A stretch of 62,000 nucleotides of DNA from Zygnema cylindricum (GCA_037447655.1 JBBHKE010000085.1:85356-147355), one strand, 5' to 3'; shown: positions 23,503-42,149, counted from the stretch's first letter. The notes: generated from the letters alone by a model not told the origin. Made by a program: numbers and translations.

Positions 23503-25897
23503 GCTAATTAAATTTTAACACTAATAATTTATAAACGCTAATAACGATTCGCGGTGCAGTGAATTTTTCCGAAATAGGCCAACGGTAACCCGAAAAGTTG
23601 ACGTCAACTTGAAGCGTCGCTCAATTCTTTCTAACGACTTTTTTTTTTTTTTTGTCCCTTCCCAATTGGTTGTTCCATTTTTTTCCAGAATCCCGTCGCA
23701 GTTTTTTCAGGGTCAGAATTGGCGACGTCAGCGTGTACGGCACAACCGACAGAGTTTACGACCTGGACGAAACCTCGGTAGAAATCGTTTACCAGTTCGG
23801 ACGATATTCTGACGATTTTGCGATATTGTCGGACACGGAAAAAAATAAAATAGCGGTGTCTTCGGTGGGACAGGCTATGACGTCGTCGTGACTCCTAATC
23901 ACCCGACGGCCCCGCCGGTGACTGCGGAATGAATTTTGGCCGTTTGCGAAAAGTCAGACAAAACCCATGCGCGAATATTACAATAAATACAGATGGATGT
24001 CTCGCACGGACAAAGGGCTCTAATGGTCAAAATGTTGCGATAAGACGACAAAACATGTACGACTGTACGATTAATGATTCGACGGAAGCTGGAAAGGGTC
24101 AAAAGGGTAGCATTATTCGCTACCTAACACGTGTGAGAAATCTCTTGAAAGCATGTGAGCTTCGCCAATGAGATTGGATTTGTCGTTTATTTTGTCGTAT
24201 ATGACAGGGCAAACATCCGGACCGACCGCCGGCAGCCAGCAAAGCTGAAAAGGTTTAGACGCAGCTGACATTGTAGCATTTAAGGATGTTAAAAAAAAAA
24301 CTCCACTCTTTTTCCACTTTGTCCGTACATATCCTCTTCTCACTGGTCATCCTTGTCGTCACTAAAGGACGGTCACACCTGGAAAATATTTTTTTGATTT
24401 TTAATTTTCGCTACAAATGACAAAGCTATGATAGGAAGACGGCAGAATCGGAGAAAAAAAAAACGCGCTGTCGTCTACGTGGAAAAGCAAATGAAGAATA
24501 ATGAAAATTTGTGTCCGTACGGTCTACAGGGCCCATTGGTTTGTCCTATGGGAAATGAGTACAGTAGCTACAAATATTTACATAAAATCCAAAGAAAAAA
24601 AGCCAAATTGAAACATTATGTAGATTTAACTATTTATAGCCGAGCGGCTTTATGAAACGTCCATAGAATACGTGTTCTACATTTGCTGACGTCATCATGC
24701 ACACGTATGCACGTTCCAGATATTTTTGATATGAATTCGGTTGACTTATAAAAGACAAGGTAACTGTTAAACAGTTACATTTTAATTTATAAACCAGCCT
24801 TAGAACACTCTATTTATAGAATAAAACCTTATCCGTCGGATTAAAAAAAATAAACCGCTCAGATCTATTTAATTCTAGAACTATGAAAAAATAGGTGACG
24901 ACATTGTACGGTAATTATGACTTTTAGCACTATAGTACATACATAATTACATATTATGCAATTTGTGGACCACATTTTTGTAATTTTTCGCAGAAAACAC
25001 ACAAATTATCAAAACCCTAGTTCCGTCATTAAAACCCTAAAATCGCTACTGTACTGTACTTACCTGTACTATCCACATTTGTACCCAAAATCCTGACAGG
25101 CAGCTTGGCGGTCTTTTTGCTCCTTAAATACTATTTTTCCTAAACCCTAAAAAAACACACACACACACCTGAGAAAAAAAAAAAAAAACTGTTACAAATA
25201 TTTACAGTTCCAATGACGTGTTGTACTGTACTTTCACCTGTAATCATAGGGTGATCATCCGTACGTTATGACACTGGACAGGTGTAACTGGACAGCAATC
25301 TTTGAAACTGTAAAAAAAAAAATCGTCGAAAACAAAAACAGCTCGTCGAAAATCTCGCCTGTTTTTTTTTTTTTCCGGCTTCACAGTCTGTCATTTTTTG
25401 TTTCTGGCGGATTCGGCTAGAAGCTACAAAATCCGGTCGCTGCCACTAGGTACTTTCAAAAAATCCAGATCTGGACGGCGATTCGTACAATCAGCTTCAG
25501 CCAATCATATTTTGTACGCATCGATAAGATGAAATTTGTCCCAAAACCTTTGTTACGGTATGCCTATCACGTCGACAATTTCCGCTAGTGGCAATGACGT
25601 GCCTACTCTTGAATCGCCTTTTCAGATCTTCACGTTAAGGAAGCACTTTTGAGGTCATACAGCGCGCCACGTAAGCTTCCAGACCGAACCACTGAAAATT
25701 TTTCCTGTCGAGATTCCCTAATTTCTGTCCCTTTGCTCGCGTCTCAACACGCAGATAATCCATATCTGCTGACGCTCCAGAATGTCTACTGTAGCAACTT
25801 AAGCAGCCACGTAATAATTGCATACGTCATTTGCGCACGCGCGCCGCCAGACCCTATGGGACCATTCTCCACTCGTGATGCCTCGCGCGAAAATGAA
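23503..25897. other. Non-coding stretch
   Basis: No supported gene. A CACCGCGAATCG-family terminus occurs at about 23530 (AACGATTCGCGGTGCAGTG). The open frame at 23652-23891 has no recognised domain. Telo-box-like AAACCCTA words occur near 25015, 25042 and 25142, and a short CA run at 25157. Confidence 0.45.
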
Positions 25898-26109
25898 GAC
25901 ATCATCTCAAACCGTCCATCGCAAAATCGGACGTCTTCGCTGATCTCTGCGGTCCAGACGATCCACGCTAAATATTTTACCTGCCCTGGATTCCATTCTC
26001 ACAGACATCATCTCAACCGTCCATCACAAAATCGGACGTCTCCGCTGATCTCTGTGGTCCAAAGGATCCACCCTAAATGATTTACCTGCTCTGGAATCCA
26101 TTCTCACAC
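25898..26109 (+). repeat. 106-bp tandem duplication upstream of MYB
   Basis: Two units of 106 bp starting GACATCATCTCAA at 25898 and 26004. Each contains CCGTCCATCnCAAAATCGG and CGCTGATCTCTG and ends CATTCTCAC. They lie about 480-700 bp before the MYB start codon and could duplicate promoter elements; that role is inference. Confidence 0.85.
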
Positions 26110-26510
26110 GTGAAGCACGGTGGCATTTTTTTCACACGATCCTGACCGTTTAAATATTACATCGACAGCTGAGATTACTCTCTTCAGAAAAATGTTTCAT
26201 ACACTTTTCAACTCGTTCCATACTGACCATACTGCATTACCGAAAAACTCCAAAATAAAGGTACAGAAATCGTACACACGTGCTTGCGTACTTTCGTACA
26301 GCTTGCCTGGCATGATCCGTACAAACATACATTCGTTACGCGGTACATGAAACCGTACATCGCGGCGACCAATCCCTACATTACTCAAGAATGTCCACAC
26401 CGACCCAACCAAAGTCACACTTTCCCTTCCCTCCCACCCTCTCTCTCTCCCTCTCCCTCTCCCTCTCCTCCCTACATCCCCATTCTCCATCCATTTTCTC
26501 CCTCATTTCT

Positions 26511-26520
26511 CTATAAAAAA
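26511..26520 (+). promoter_or_regulatory. Candidate TATA box of the MYB gene
   Basis: CTATAAAAAA lies 74-83 bases before the ATG at 26594. That would place transcription start near 26545 and give a short 5' UTR of about 50 nt. Pyrimidine-rich sequence (26420-26510) lies just upstream, a common plant core-promoter context. Confidence 0.5.
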
Positions 26521-26593
26521 CGCTAAAATTAACTTCATTCGATTCCTTTTTTCAACCCGCATTTTTTCAATTTTTTTTTTGTCTTAACCGGCC

Positions 26594-32034
<5,441 letters not shown>

Positions 32035-32039
32035 GGTGG

Positions 32040-33045
32040 GGAGGGAAAGTGAGGGAGAAGGAGTGAGAAGGCTTAATTGAGTTGAGGAGTCGGGAGAGAG
32101 GGCTGAAGAGAGAAAGAGAGAGGGAGGGAGAGAGATGTGTCTGGTCGTGGAGAGGGAGGAGAGGGAGAAGGAAAAGGGAAGAAAAAAGAAAGGAAGAAAG
32201 GAAGAAAAGGAAGAGACAAAAAGCAAGAGAGAAAGAAAGAAATAAAGAAAAAGAGAAAGAAAGAGAGGAGAAGAGTGTCATAAAATGGCTTATCAAAACA
32301 ATTTTTGTTGCGAGGAGTGAATATGATTATCTCGAAGCGTAGGACAACGTAACCGCGCCCTTATGGCAAAAGCGTTAGAATCCATCATCCAGAACTCATC
32401 ATTCCGTCTGTTGATGGTTACCGATTTCTTAAAATATGCCAAAAGTTGGTTTTGGGGGAAAAAAGAAAAAAAAACAAAAAAAGAAAGAAAAGGGAGAATC
32501 TCGAAGAAGAGAAAATGGGGGAAATGTGTACAACAATGTATTGTAAATGCTTTTAACGCTCTTCAATGTCCGATCATTTTTTTCGCTCCATTGAATTAAA
32601 AAAATCATTCGATTATTTTTTTGGATCGATAAAGTTAAAGTGAACAATATAAAAGCTGTTAAAAAAGGTGTATTTAAAATGCAAAAACGCACTAAATGGG
32701 TAGTACCAGTGTGTTGAAAAACAGCTAATAATGTTGGTAGGAAGATGAAATAGCTCTTCCTTTTTTTTATATTTTTTTTTTATTTGTAAGATGGAAGTCA
32801 TTTTCGACCAATCCGACGAAACAGTCTTTATAGTCTTCTCTGATATCGATGTTCAAAGGGAGGGAGAGAGGAGAGAGGGAGGGAGAGGGAGGGAGAGGGA
32901 GAGAGAGAGAAAGAGAGAGAGAGAGTTAAAGAGAGAGAGAGAAGAGAGCCGCTATAGCGACTGTCACGTACTTACATTTTTTATTTTTTTTTGTGTGTAT
33001 GGGCTCAGGGTAGGTCACGAGTGAAAAATAGTTGTATAATTTGGT
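32040..33045. other. 3' flank of MYB, purine-rich low complexity
   Basis: GA-rich sequence follows the stop codon (32040-32280), with an AATAAA at 32241 as a possible poly(A) signal. A second GAGA tract lies at 32857-32946. No gene. Confidence 0.5.
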
Positions 33046-33776
33046 GGGCTTAGGGGTAAAGTTTCGATTTGTATCATTGATTTTAGTTTTTTATCGATTC
33101 TTTATCGAAATACTCTTGTTGTGAGATGGTGTAATTCAAAATTGATTTATTTCTTTATTTATTGTATATATACTTGGAAGAGTTGGGAGAGTTGGGTTTT
33201 TTTGTGATACAAGAGATTAGTTTTATTTGTGAAATTTGACTTTTTCGCATACAATGTTGTGAACGTTTGTAAGTTTTTGTAAATTTTTGTAAGTTTTTGG
33301 ATTTATAGTGATAGATTTAAAAAGTTTTGAAGGAATTTAAACGTCTGAATTTTGGAGGAGAGAATAGGTAAGCTGAATGTTTTGTATGGAAAGAAGTAAA
33401 ATATTATTACTATTTAGTGTTGACATTTGAAAATGTATGAATGTCAATGTCGACAACTCGACATTGAACGATATTGTTGGCTATGATTAATTGTTAGATA
33501 TATAGTTAGATATCATGAATTAAAGTGTATTGCGCATTTCTAATTGTGTATATATGAGTTGATTTATGGAAAGGAACGACAACGAAAAGAAAAAACAATC
33601 ATTTTAAAGACAATAGCGCTTCAAAAATTAAAAAAGAAAGGCAAAAATGAAAATAAATAGCAGTGTGAGTGCTCAATGCCATGTATAATGAAAATAGTGT
33701 TCTAATGATAATGTGTTTATATGAAATCAAATCTTCGTAAATTGTACGCGAAATCCAGGTTGGTTCCGCAGGGTGC

Positions 33777-35330
33777 AGATTTGTTCAAACACTTATCGCC
33801 TGGCTTAGTGACAATTGTCTGGGTACGTCCATGCGGCTCTTGCAGAACATCTGTTAGCTAGTCACTTAATTATTTTCTTATGAATCTCGCCCGTTGACTT
33901 GATTCATATCAACCGTAGCAGCGCAGTCCAATTCATGATCACATTCAAATATATGTAGCTTCGTAACAGCTACGCTGTCCCATACCAAAAACAGCCGCAG
34001 TTGCGTTTGTCTAGTTGTGTAGCAATTGCGTTGCCCTCTACCAAAATATCACCAGTTGCGTTTGTCCCGTTGCGTCGCAGGTTGCGTTCGTCCCTACAAA
34101 CCATATCAAAAATAACCGCAGCTGCGCTTGTTCCATCTGCGTCGCAGCTGCGTTGTTCCAATGATGGTGTCAGTACCATTCAAAAACCTGCACTGTGCTT
34201 CAAGTGACGATGCGTGTCTGTATAGATCTATTTTCCGCCGTCCTATAAATTTGCTGAGACTTAAAGCTTTCCAAAAACAACACTCCCCTAAAGCTTTAGA
34301 CTTAGTATGCCAGTGCCGCTTCGATGTCGAACTAGCGCATCATCGCAGCATAGCAACATAGCAATTTAGCAAGTCACCAAGTCCCACTACATCCCCGTTT
34401 ATTGGACTAGCGCAGCATGGCAGTATAGCAGTGCACGAACTCATCTATTCACTTAATCCCACTGCGTCCCTACAATACTTCAGCTTAGGAGCAGGAAGAG
34501 CTTTCGTGTGCATATCAACAACCATTTTTGCATCTGGCAAATAACATAATTTAATCACTCTAGAGAACACTTTTTTTTTTACAAAGTGTAATCTTACATC
34601 CATGTGCTTGCTTTTGAAGTGGTGACTTGGGCTAGAAGCAATGGCAATGGCAGCCTGGTTATCACACCAGATCACCAACCTGCATGTATCCCAATTCTTG
34701 CAACATGGATTTCACCCATAGGAGTTCTTTGAGGGCCGAGCTCGCTGCCATATATTTTGACTCCATCGTCGATTGTGCCGTGACCTTTTGAAGTTTGATG
34801 CTCCAAAAGCAAGTCTCGTTCCCAATTTGCAAAACAAATCCCGTGGTGGATTTTTGGCTTGGCATGTCGCCATAGCTTGCATCACCCCATGTATGCAGGT
34901 TCACTTCTCCTCCGTCTAGTGTGAGTTTGAGGACTTTGGTTTCTGCCAAGTATCTTAAAACTCTTCTTGCTGCATCACGGCCAGATTTCCTCGGATTCTC
35001 TAGACTTGTGCTCAGTACCCCAACTGGTGCAGCAATATCCGGATGGGTACAGTTCATGAAATATATTAAACTTTCCACTATCTGTCTATAAGGTATCAGT
35101 GTCATAGGATCATCCTCCCCCGACTCAAAAATTTCACTGACAATAACACCCGGTTCTGTTTCTTCCCCCTCTAACTTATGCCGAAACTCCATTGGTGTTA
35201 CACATCCTTTTGCCCCACGCATTCCATATTCATCTAACATGTTTCTAATAGCCTCATTTTGAGTCAATTTTATTAATCTGTTTTTCCTGTTCCTCTCTAC
35301 CTGAATACCAAAAATATATTTTGCCTCACC
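33777..35330 (-). mobile_element. Truncated Ty1/copia fragment between the two MYB copies
   Basis: The minus-strand element has its 3' LTR at 33777-34279, about 92% similar by eye to the solo LTR at 46388. A polypurine tract (CTTTAGGGGAGTGT on the minus strand) abuts the LTR. Next come RNase H (ending LTKAL-like HTKALPAPKLKYC, 34445-34680, and STMESKYMAASSALKELLWV upstream) and the C-terminal part of reverse transcriptase (YIFGIQVERNRKNRLI near 35310). Everything 5' of that point is missing: the element ends abruptly at 35330 against MYB exon 4 sequence. Confidence 0.9.
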
Positions 35331-36017
35331 GGAGAGGGAGAGAATCATCCATGGCTCCAGAACTCCCATCCAGATGCAAACCTCTCCTCCTCCTCCTCCC
35401 TGGCCATGGCTTCCGACCATCCTCCCCTCTACCTTAATTATGGTGGATCTTCCTCCAACCTCTCCTCCATGGCCGTCGCCCGAAGCTTCAGCGAACCTGC
35501 CAAAACTTTCGACATTGTCACAACTTTTATGTCGGAGTACAACGGAAACGGAATGGACATAGAAAACGGAGTTGAAAACGGAAGCGCAAACGGATTCGAA
35601 AACGGAATTAAAAACGGGTTGAGAAACGGAATCGGGATCGGGAACGGAAGCAGGAACGGAAGCGGAAACGGAATCGGGAATGGAAACGGGATGGGAGAAG
35701 GAAACGGAAACGAAATCGGGATCAAACAAGAATACGGAATCAGAAACGAAAACGAATTTAAACTGGAAAACGGGAACGTAATCTACAACCGAATTTGTAA
35801 TGGAGATGTGAACAGGATCAAAAACGAACCTGGGATTGGAATGGAAAATGGGGTCGGAAACGGAAAAGAAATCGGAAATGGAAATCGATACAATATGGGA
35901 ATCGGAAACAGGAATGGAAATCTGAACAGAACAAGCTCGACCATGAATCTTCCGCAACTGGTGAGTTTTATTTGAGAGATGTGAATTTGTAATCTCAGTT
36001 ATGCCCTCTCTCTCTCT

Positions 36018-36076
<59 letters not shown>

Positions 36077-36107
36077 CCTCTCTCTCTCTCCCCCCTCTCT
36101 CTCTCTC

Positions 36108-36181
<74 letters not shown>

Positions 36182-38589
36182 TCTCCCTCTCTCTCTCTCT
36201 CACACACACATCTCGATGTTCCTTTCTTTTTGTGGAATTCCATTTTTTTTACTCTTCTCAATCTCCTTCTCTCCGACACACTTTAATTTTACTCCTTTCA
36301 CTCTCTCCCTCTCTCTCTCTCTGTTTCTCTCTCTTCTGGCAGGATTTTGGTCCAGGAAGTCCTCTCGAGCGAAGCGGGTCCTCTCCCCTCCCCTCCACAC
36401 TAAAAGGAACTCCTCCGCCCCCTCGTCTCCTCCGTGTCGCGTCACAGGGCTCTCTCATTGGCTCTCTCCGAACTCGAGTCAAACAAGTTTCTAGCCATGT
36501 ATCGATTTCGGGAAACCCCATCCCTCTACCCCCTCCTGTTAATGTCCCAATTCCTATTTCTCCCCATTCTCAATTCAAATCCTCTCTCACTGCCGAAAAT
36601 AGTGTGGGTACCACCGATACGATTCTCAGTTCTTCGGGGGAAATGGGATCTCCTCGTTCGAGACAGGTTCTTGGGGTAGTAGGAGGGAGTCCGGAGGGAA
36701 AAAGGAGCTTAAGTTTTGTCGGAGGGCAAGAAGAGGTAGAAACTCCCACGAGTTCCAAAAAGTCAAAACTGAATAACCCTTTCCATGTGGATGAGTTTCA
36801 GTTAGGAGACAGCGTTTTTTCGTCCAGACAACCGAAGTTACCAAAATTAGTCGACGTGACTAATAATAATAATAGTACCAGTGATACTAATAATATGAAT
36901 AATAATAATAATTATTATAGTATCAATGATAGTAATAGTAACAAGAATCATGAAACTGTGGAGCAACAATTAACTAAATTGTTGTCGAAAATGATCGAAA
37001 ATTCTCCGACAAACCCGACGAATCTGACGACGATGGGAGGTTACAATAACAATGAGAATTTGGGGAGTTTAGGCTCTTTGTCAGTTTTCGGTAACAGAAA
37101 TGGAACTGACGACATGATTACGGAAACTCAATCGGCTGTCGAAAAAAATCTTTCAGAGATGTTATCGGCTTCAGCTCAAATTCAAAACGGTTTAATTATG
37201 TCTCACATGGAATCGGATATGCAGTATAAACAATTTCAAATGTCGGAACCCCAATTAATGGAAAATACGAATGTGGCATCGGAAATTTGTCCAATGAACA
37301 TTATGACTCAAAACATCATCGATTTTTCAGAAAATTCGAAAGAATCCGATTTAAATACGTTAATGGGACGCATTCCGGCCTTAAATCTTGATTACGGTTT
37401 ATTGGAAGATGAGAGTTTTTTAATGGATCAATCGAATCCGTCACCTACTCCTTTATCCGATATTCCTAATCCTCCCGACGATATGTTTTTTCCGAATGTG
37501 AAAATCGATACCGATTCTCAAAATCAAATGGTTAACGAGCTTTATCTTGCCATGCAATCTACCTCAACGGAAAATTTGAACATGGAAACTGTCGATCAGA
37601 ATGGAAACGGGATCGGAAACGGGATCGGAAGCGGGAACGGAAACGGAAACGGAAATGGGAATGGGAATGGAAATGGAAATATAGTTGATAATTTAACCAG
37701 CAACCTTAATGGGAACTTACATGGAAATTTTAATCCCGACACATCCATGGATCAATCGAATTCGAGTTTTATGAACAGCTCTAATTTGTCCTCGGAGGCA
37801 TTTTCTAACCAAATTCAAAGCAACTCCGTACAAGTATGGCCTTCCTCTCTCTCCTCCCTCTCCTGTGATCCCTCTCTCTCCTCCTGTGTGGATCCGTCCT
37901 CTCTCTCCTTCCTCCAATCCATGGCTTCCTCCGATCCCAGCATCGAAAACAGCAACAACAACAACAACACTTCCTCTCCCTTCTCCCCTACTACCACTTT
38001 CAATCCATCCATGTCTCTCCCTCTCCCTCCTCCTCAGCTTACCTCTTCCAGCCTCAGCCATGGCAGTTGTGTCACCGGCCATTTCCGATCCTCCACTCCT
38101 CCTCCCGCTCCCTCTCCCTCTCCCTCTCCCTCCTCTAAACTCTCTCCCATCTCCTCCTCTCTCTTAAGCTTTCTCGCCTCCGGAAAACCCAATTTTCAAA
38201 AACAAAGCAATAATTGGAGCGACAATATCTGTGGAGGATCTTGTCTTCCCTCTAACATTTCCGTTTTAACTGGTTCTATGTCTCCCCGTTTAGTTCGAGC
38301 TCAGTCGTGGAATCTCGAGGCGAGCTCTCTTCCTCCTCAGAATCCTCCTCCGGCCCCTCCCTCTCTCTCTCTCCCTCCCTCTGCCCTTCTCCCTCCCTCT
38401 CTTCCTCTCCCTCTTGCTCCCGCTCTCTCCCTTCCGGTGGGGAGAGAGCCAGGGACCACTCTCCGTCGACCAATGAGCTTGCCCTCTCTCTCTACTGCCA
38501 CGTGGCAGCCAGCTGGCACTACAGGACAAGAAAGTTACCACGGGAGAATGGCGTTTTCCACAACAGCTGGAAGGGGAGGATTCAACTGA
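35331..38589 (+). pseudogene. Partial MYB copy lacking the DNA-binding domain
   Basis: Contains exon 4 from its ninth codon (35331-35960), intron 4 with intact GT-AG, and exon 5 (36343-38589, 748 codons plus stop; one Thr more than copy 1). No promoter, start codon or R2/R3 exons precede it; upstream is the antisense copia fragment. The frame is intact. About a dozen amino-acid differences from copy 1 include G/R in SSGQPKLPK, K/N in GIGKRNGN and S/I in LPSNSSVL. As it stands it cannot encode a MYB protein. It is either a truncated duplicate or the second haplotype of the same gene misplaced by assembly. Confidence 0.8.
36006..36201 (+). repeat. (CT)n tract in intron 4 of the second copy
   Basis: A long CT run interrupted by TCTCCCCC blocks; counterpart of 29496-29610 with different length and interruptions. 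Confidence 0.95.
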
Positions 38590-40594
38590 GGTGGGGAGGG
38601 AAAGTGAGGGAGAAGGAGTGAGAAGGCTTAATTGAGTTGAGGAGTCGGGAGAGAGGGCTGAAGAGAGAAAGAGAGAGGGAGGGAGAGAGATGTGTCTGGT
38701 CGTGGAGAGGGAGGAGAGGGAGAAGGAAACAGGGGAAGTGGCAGAAGGAGAAGGCGTATGGAGAGGGGAGAAGGGAGAGAGAGAGACAAGAGAGCGAGAG
38801 AGACGAGAGAGAGAGACAGAGAGAGCAAAGAGAGAGAGTGTGAGAGAGAGAGGGAGAGAGGGAGAGAGGGAGAGAGAGAGAGAGGCAGAAGAGTGTCATA
38901 AAAATGTGACTTTGATCAGCAAACAATTTTTTTGTGCGAGGGAGTGAATTTTTTTATTTTTTTCTGGGAAGTATCGATTTTTTTTTGTGCGAGAGAGAAG
39001 AATAGGACCCTAAAACTGTGTGCTCTTCCCGCCGCCCATTTTTTTTTTTTTTTTTTTTTTTTTTGTGAAGAAAATGGCTTCTTGGTTAGGTAAGCACGTG
39101 GGCCGGAAACGGAGACAAATGCATCCAGAAAAAAAAAAAAAGGAGGGCACATGTGTCCGATTCTGTTGCACGTGGTTACCGATTTCTTAAAATATGCCAA
39201 AAGTTAGGTTTTGGGGGAAAAAAGAAAAAAGAAAAAACAAAAAAAGAAAGAAAAGGGAGAATCCCGAAGAAGAGAAAATGGGGGAAATATGTACAACAAT
39301 GTATTGTAAATGCTTTTTTTTTTTTTTTTTTTTTTTAACGCTCTTCAATGTCCGATCATTTTTTTTCGCTCTATTGAATTCAAAAAAATCATTCGACTTT
39401 TTTTTTTGGATCGATAAAGTTAAGGAGTGAACAATATAAAAGCTGTTAAAAAAGGTGTATTTTAAAATGCAAAAACGCACTAAATGGGTAGTACCAGTGT
39501 GTTGAAAAACAGCTAATAATGGTTGGTAGGAAGATGAAATAGCTCTTCCTTTTTTTTTTTTTTTTTTTATTATTTGTAAGATGGAAGTCATTTTCGACCA
39601 ATCCGACGAAACAGTCTTTATAGTCTTCTCTGATATCGATGTTCGAAGGGAGGGAGAGAGCGAGAGGGAGAGGGAGAGAGGGAGGGAGAGGGAGGGAGAG
39701 GGAGAGAGAGATAAAGAGAGAGAGAGAGTTAAAGAGAGAGAGAGAAGAGAGCCGCTATAGCGACTGTCACGTACTTACATTTTTTATTTTTTTTTGTGTG
39801 TATGGGCTCAGGGTAGGTCACGAGTGAAAAATAGTTGTATAATTTGGTGGGCTTAGGGGTAAAGTTTCGATTTGTATCATTGATTTTAGTTTTTTATCGA
39901 TTCTTTATCGAAATACTCTTGTTGTGAGATGGTGTAATTCAAAATTGATTTATTTCTTTATTTATTGTATATATACTTGGAAGAGTTGGGAGAGTTGGGT
40001 TTTTTTGTGATACAAGAGATTAGTTTTATTTGTGAAATTTGACTTTTTCGCATACAATGTTGTGAACGTTTGTAAGTTTTTGTAAATTTTTGTAAGTTTT
40101 TGGATTTATAGTGATAGATTTAAAAAGTTTTGAAGGAATTTAAACGTTTGAATTTTGGAGGAGAGAATAGGTAAGCTGAATGTTTTGTATGGAAAGAAGT
40201 AAAATATTATTACTATTTAGTGTTGACATTTGAAAATGTATGAATGTCAATGTCGACAACTCGACATTGAACGATATAGTTGGCTATGATTAATTGTTAG
40301 ATATAAAGTTAGAGATCATGAATTAAAGTGTATTGCGCATTTCTAATTGTGTATATATGAGTTGATTTATGGAAAGGAACGTCACCGAAAAGAAAAAACA
40401 ATCATTTTAAAGACAATAGCGCTTCAAAAATTAAAAAAGAATGGCAAAAATGAAAATAAATAGCAGTGTGAGTGCTCAATGCCATGTATAATGAAAATAG
40501 TGTTCTAATGATAATGCCAAATTAGCCCCTTGTGTTTATATGAAATCAAATCTTCGTAAATTGTACGCGAAATCCGGGTTGGTTCCGCAGGGTG
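38590..40594. other. Downstream flank in copy 2
   Basis: GA-rich sequence at 38640-38890 and 39645-39755 and poly-T runs at 39040, 39316 and 39550. The stretch 38905-39175 differs from the matching part of copy 1 and holds AAAGAAAATGGCTTCTTGG-type sequence without a gene. From 39172 the two copies align again. Confidence 0.6.
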
Positions 40595-40821
40595 CTGTAC
40601 ACCGTGAATCGCTATTAGTGTTGGTGTTTTTTTAACCACTTAAAACATATTTTCTCCGTACATACGTATTGCATTTCGGATCTGACGGCTGCGATTGAAA
40701 GGTGACATTCTCGGCTTCCGATTGGCGGTTTTAAATTGAAAATCCGACAGTTATGTACGGAGAAACGATGTTTTAAGTGGCGAAAAAAGTATTAACACTA
40801 ATAGCGATACGCGGTGTAGTG
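40595..40821. mobile_element. MITE with ~68-bp inverted repeats (CACCGYGAATCG family)
   Basis: The left end (TACACCGTGAATCGCTATTAG and onward) and the right end (inverse: TACACCGCGTATCGCTATTAG) are inverted repeats. They pair for about 68 bp, out to a shared TTCTCCGTACATA. Total length about 225 bp, no coding capacity. The target-site duplication is unclear. Single termini of this family recur across the window (about 4206, 11060, 16655, 16825, 23530, 45415, 59570). Confidence 0.8.
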
Positions 40822-42149
40822 TTTAGTTACGTCACAAATTAATGAAATTATACCTTGGCGCGTAGCTTAATACTGATTTGTCACACATTCGCTACTTGTT
40901 TGCGGAGTATTGATTCGTAGCGCTGGTCGTTAACAGTGCAGCCATTGGTGGCTTGCCAATGATTGTGCACCGTCGGTTAGAGCTGCCGGACCGTTATGTC
41001 AACCAGCACGTCGGCTTGCCGTTGACCGGTAGCGGAATCCACAAAGTAGAGGCGTTGACCAACAGCCTTTGCCGGACAGTTTACTGTACGAAAGGATCAT
41101 GGACAAGATTTGGTTTTGCAAGTATTCAACGAAGTCGTTGACTTTCTTGACGGGTCCATAGCGATGTGTGACCCGCCGGTACGCATCGTATGACCGTCGT
41201 TTAAGTACGCTAATTTCGTCGTCCCAAATTTTGACTCTATCACCCTAAATAGAGGACATAATTCTAAATTATTCTTTACATTATTTAAGGTACTTTTAGA
41301 ATCAGTGTTAACAACTCTAATATAGTGTCGTTTTAAATAGTGTGGCGTACGGTCGGTGTTTGACCATGCAAAACTGTACTTTATAAACTAAAAAAGTAAA
41401 AAAAAAAAATTAATATGTGCTACTATTATGTAACCGCGTTTTCACAAAACGCGTAATGCAAGCGTCATAATGGCGTGAAATTGTACATTTTGTCAGATTC
41501 TGTAAGTGTACCTAATGTACACTAAAGATATCAGAGCGGATAATTAGTACGAACAGAAACCCGAATTATAGTTATTGATATATTAGAGTAAAAATTGTAT
41601 TTGAAAAATAATTGAGTACACAATTTAGAATAAGCCTATTTTTTCATTTTTTTACTCTAATTATTTCTCTACTCTAATTAGGATACGTGGTGTGCTTCAG
41701 TTTTGAGAGAATTCGTTTCAATTTGCGTCTAAGTTCAATGTAACGCTTAGACGATTAAATTTCAGTTTTGCGGCTAATTAAAGTCCAACATGTGCTCTCA
41801 CCGTGGAGCTCACGTAAAGACAAAAAGTGACTGTGAGCAACAATTTTATTCACATGTGGTTGCCGCAGTTTTGTTACCGTATACCATCGCCGACCGTGTG
41901 AATTGCTAATTTTATTATACCGGTCGACGTTCACAAGCCTGACAAAATTTCAAGCGGTTGTAACAATATTTTGAAAGTCAAAGCTGTGAAACTGATTGAC
42001 CGTCAAATTTTTACTCAACGGTACTTTACTTGTACCAGCGTGTACTTCAAACGTACAATCTTTCACAAAATGACGTAAGTGACTGTGCACAACCAAAATA
42101 GTCACTGCCATGTTCAATTCCCATATTTTATTACTAAAGCCTACTATAG
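40822..42149. other. Non-coding stretch with dispersed repeat
   Basis: 41225-41600 is clearly similar to 45465-45830 (both GACT(C/T)TATCACCCTAAATAGAG, then TTTAAATAGTGTGGCGTA, then GCGTGAAATTGTAC), and more weakly to 22550-22870. The family appears to be bounded by CACCGCAAATCG-type ends. No gene is supported. Confidence 0.6.

Larger units (their letters stand above)
35331..40595 (+). repeat. Segmental duplication, copy 2
   Basis: Second copy of 28824-33776 in the same orientation, with a constant offset of 6507 in exon 4. After its last shared bases (GGGTGC) it continues into a MITE instead of the copia LTR. It therefore shows the site without the copia insertion found in copy 1. Confidence 0.95.

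Noticed and set aside
23652-23891. 79-codon frame as a gene
   Set aside because: It looks somewhat protein-like (GDVSVYGTTDRVYDLDETSV) but has no recognisable family, start context or splice partners. Noted only within the intergenic description.
33777-34361. Short open frames rich in CVALxxxKISPVAFVPLRRRL-type residues, also at 46604
   Set aside because: They are translations of GTTGCG-rich LTR sequence present in both LTR copies; not genes.
34662-35957. 431-codon minus-strand open frame joining antisense MYB exon 4 to copia RT/RNase H
   Set aside because: The upstream half is the antisense of a coding minisatellite, also open in copy 1. The fusion arises from the duplication junction and has no promoter or family support as one protein.
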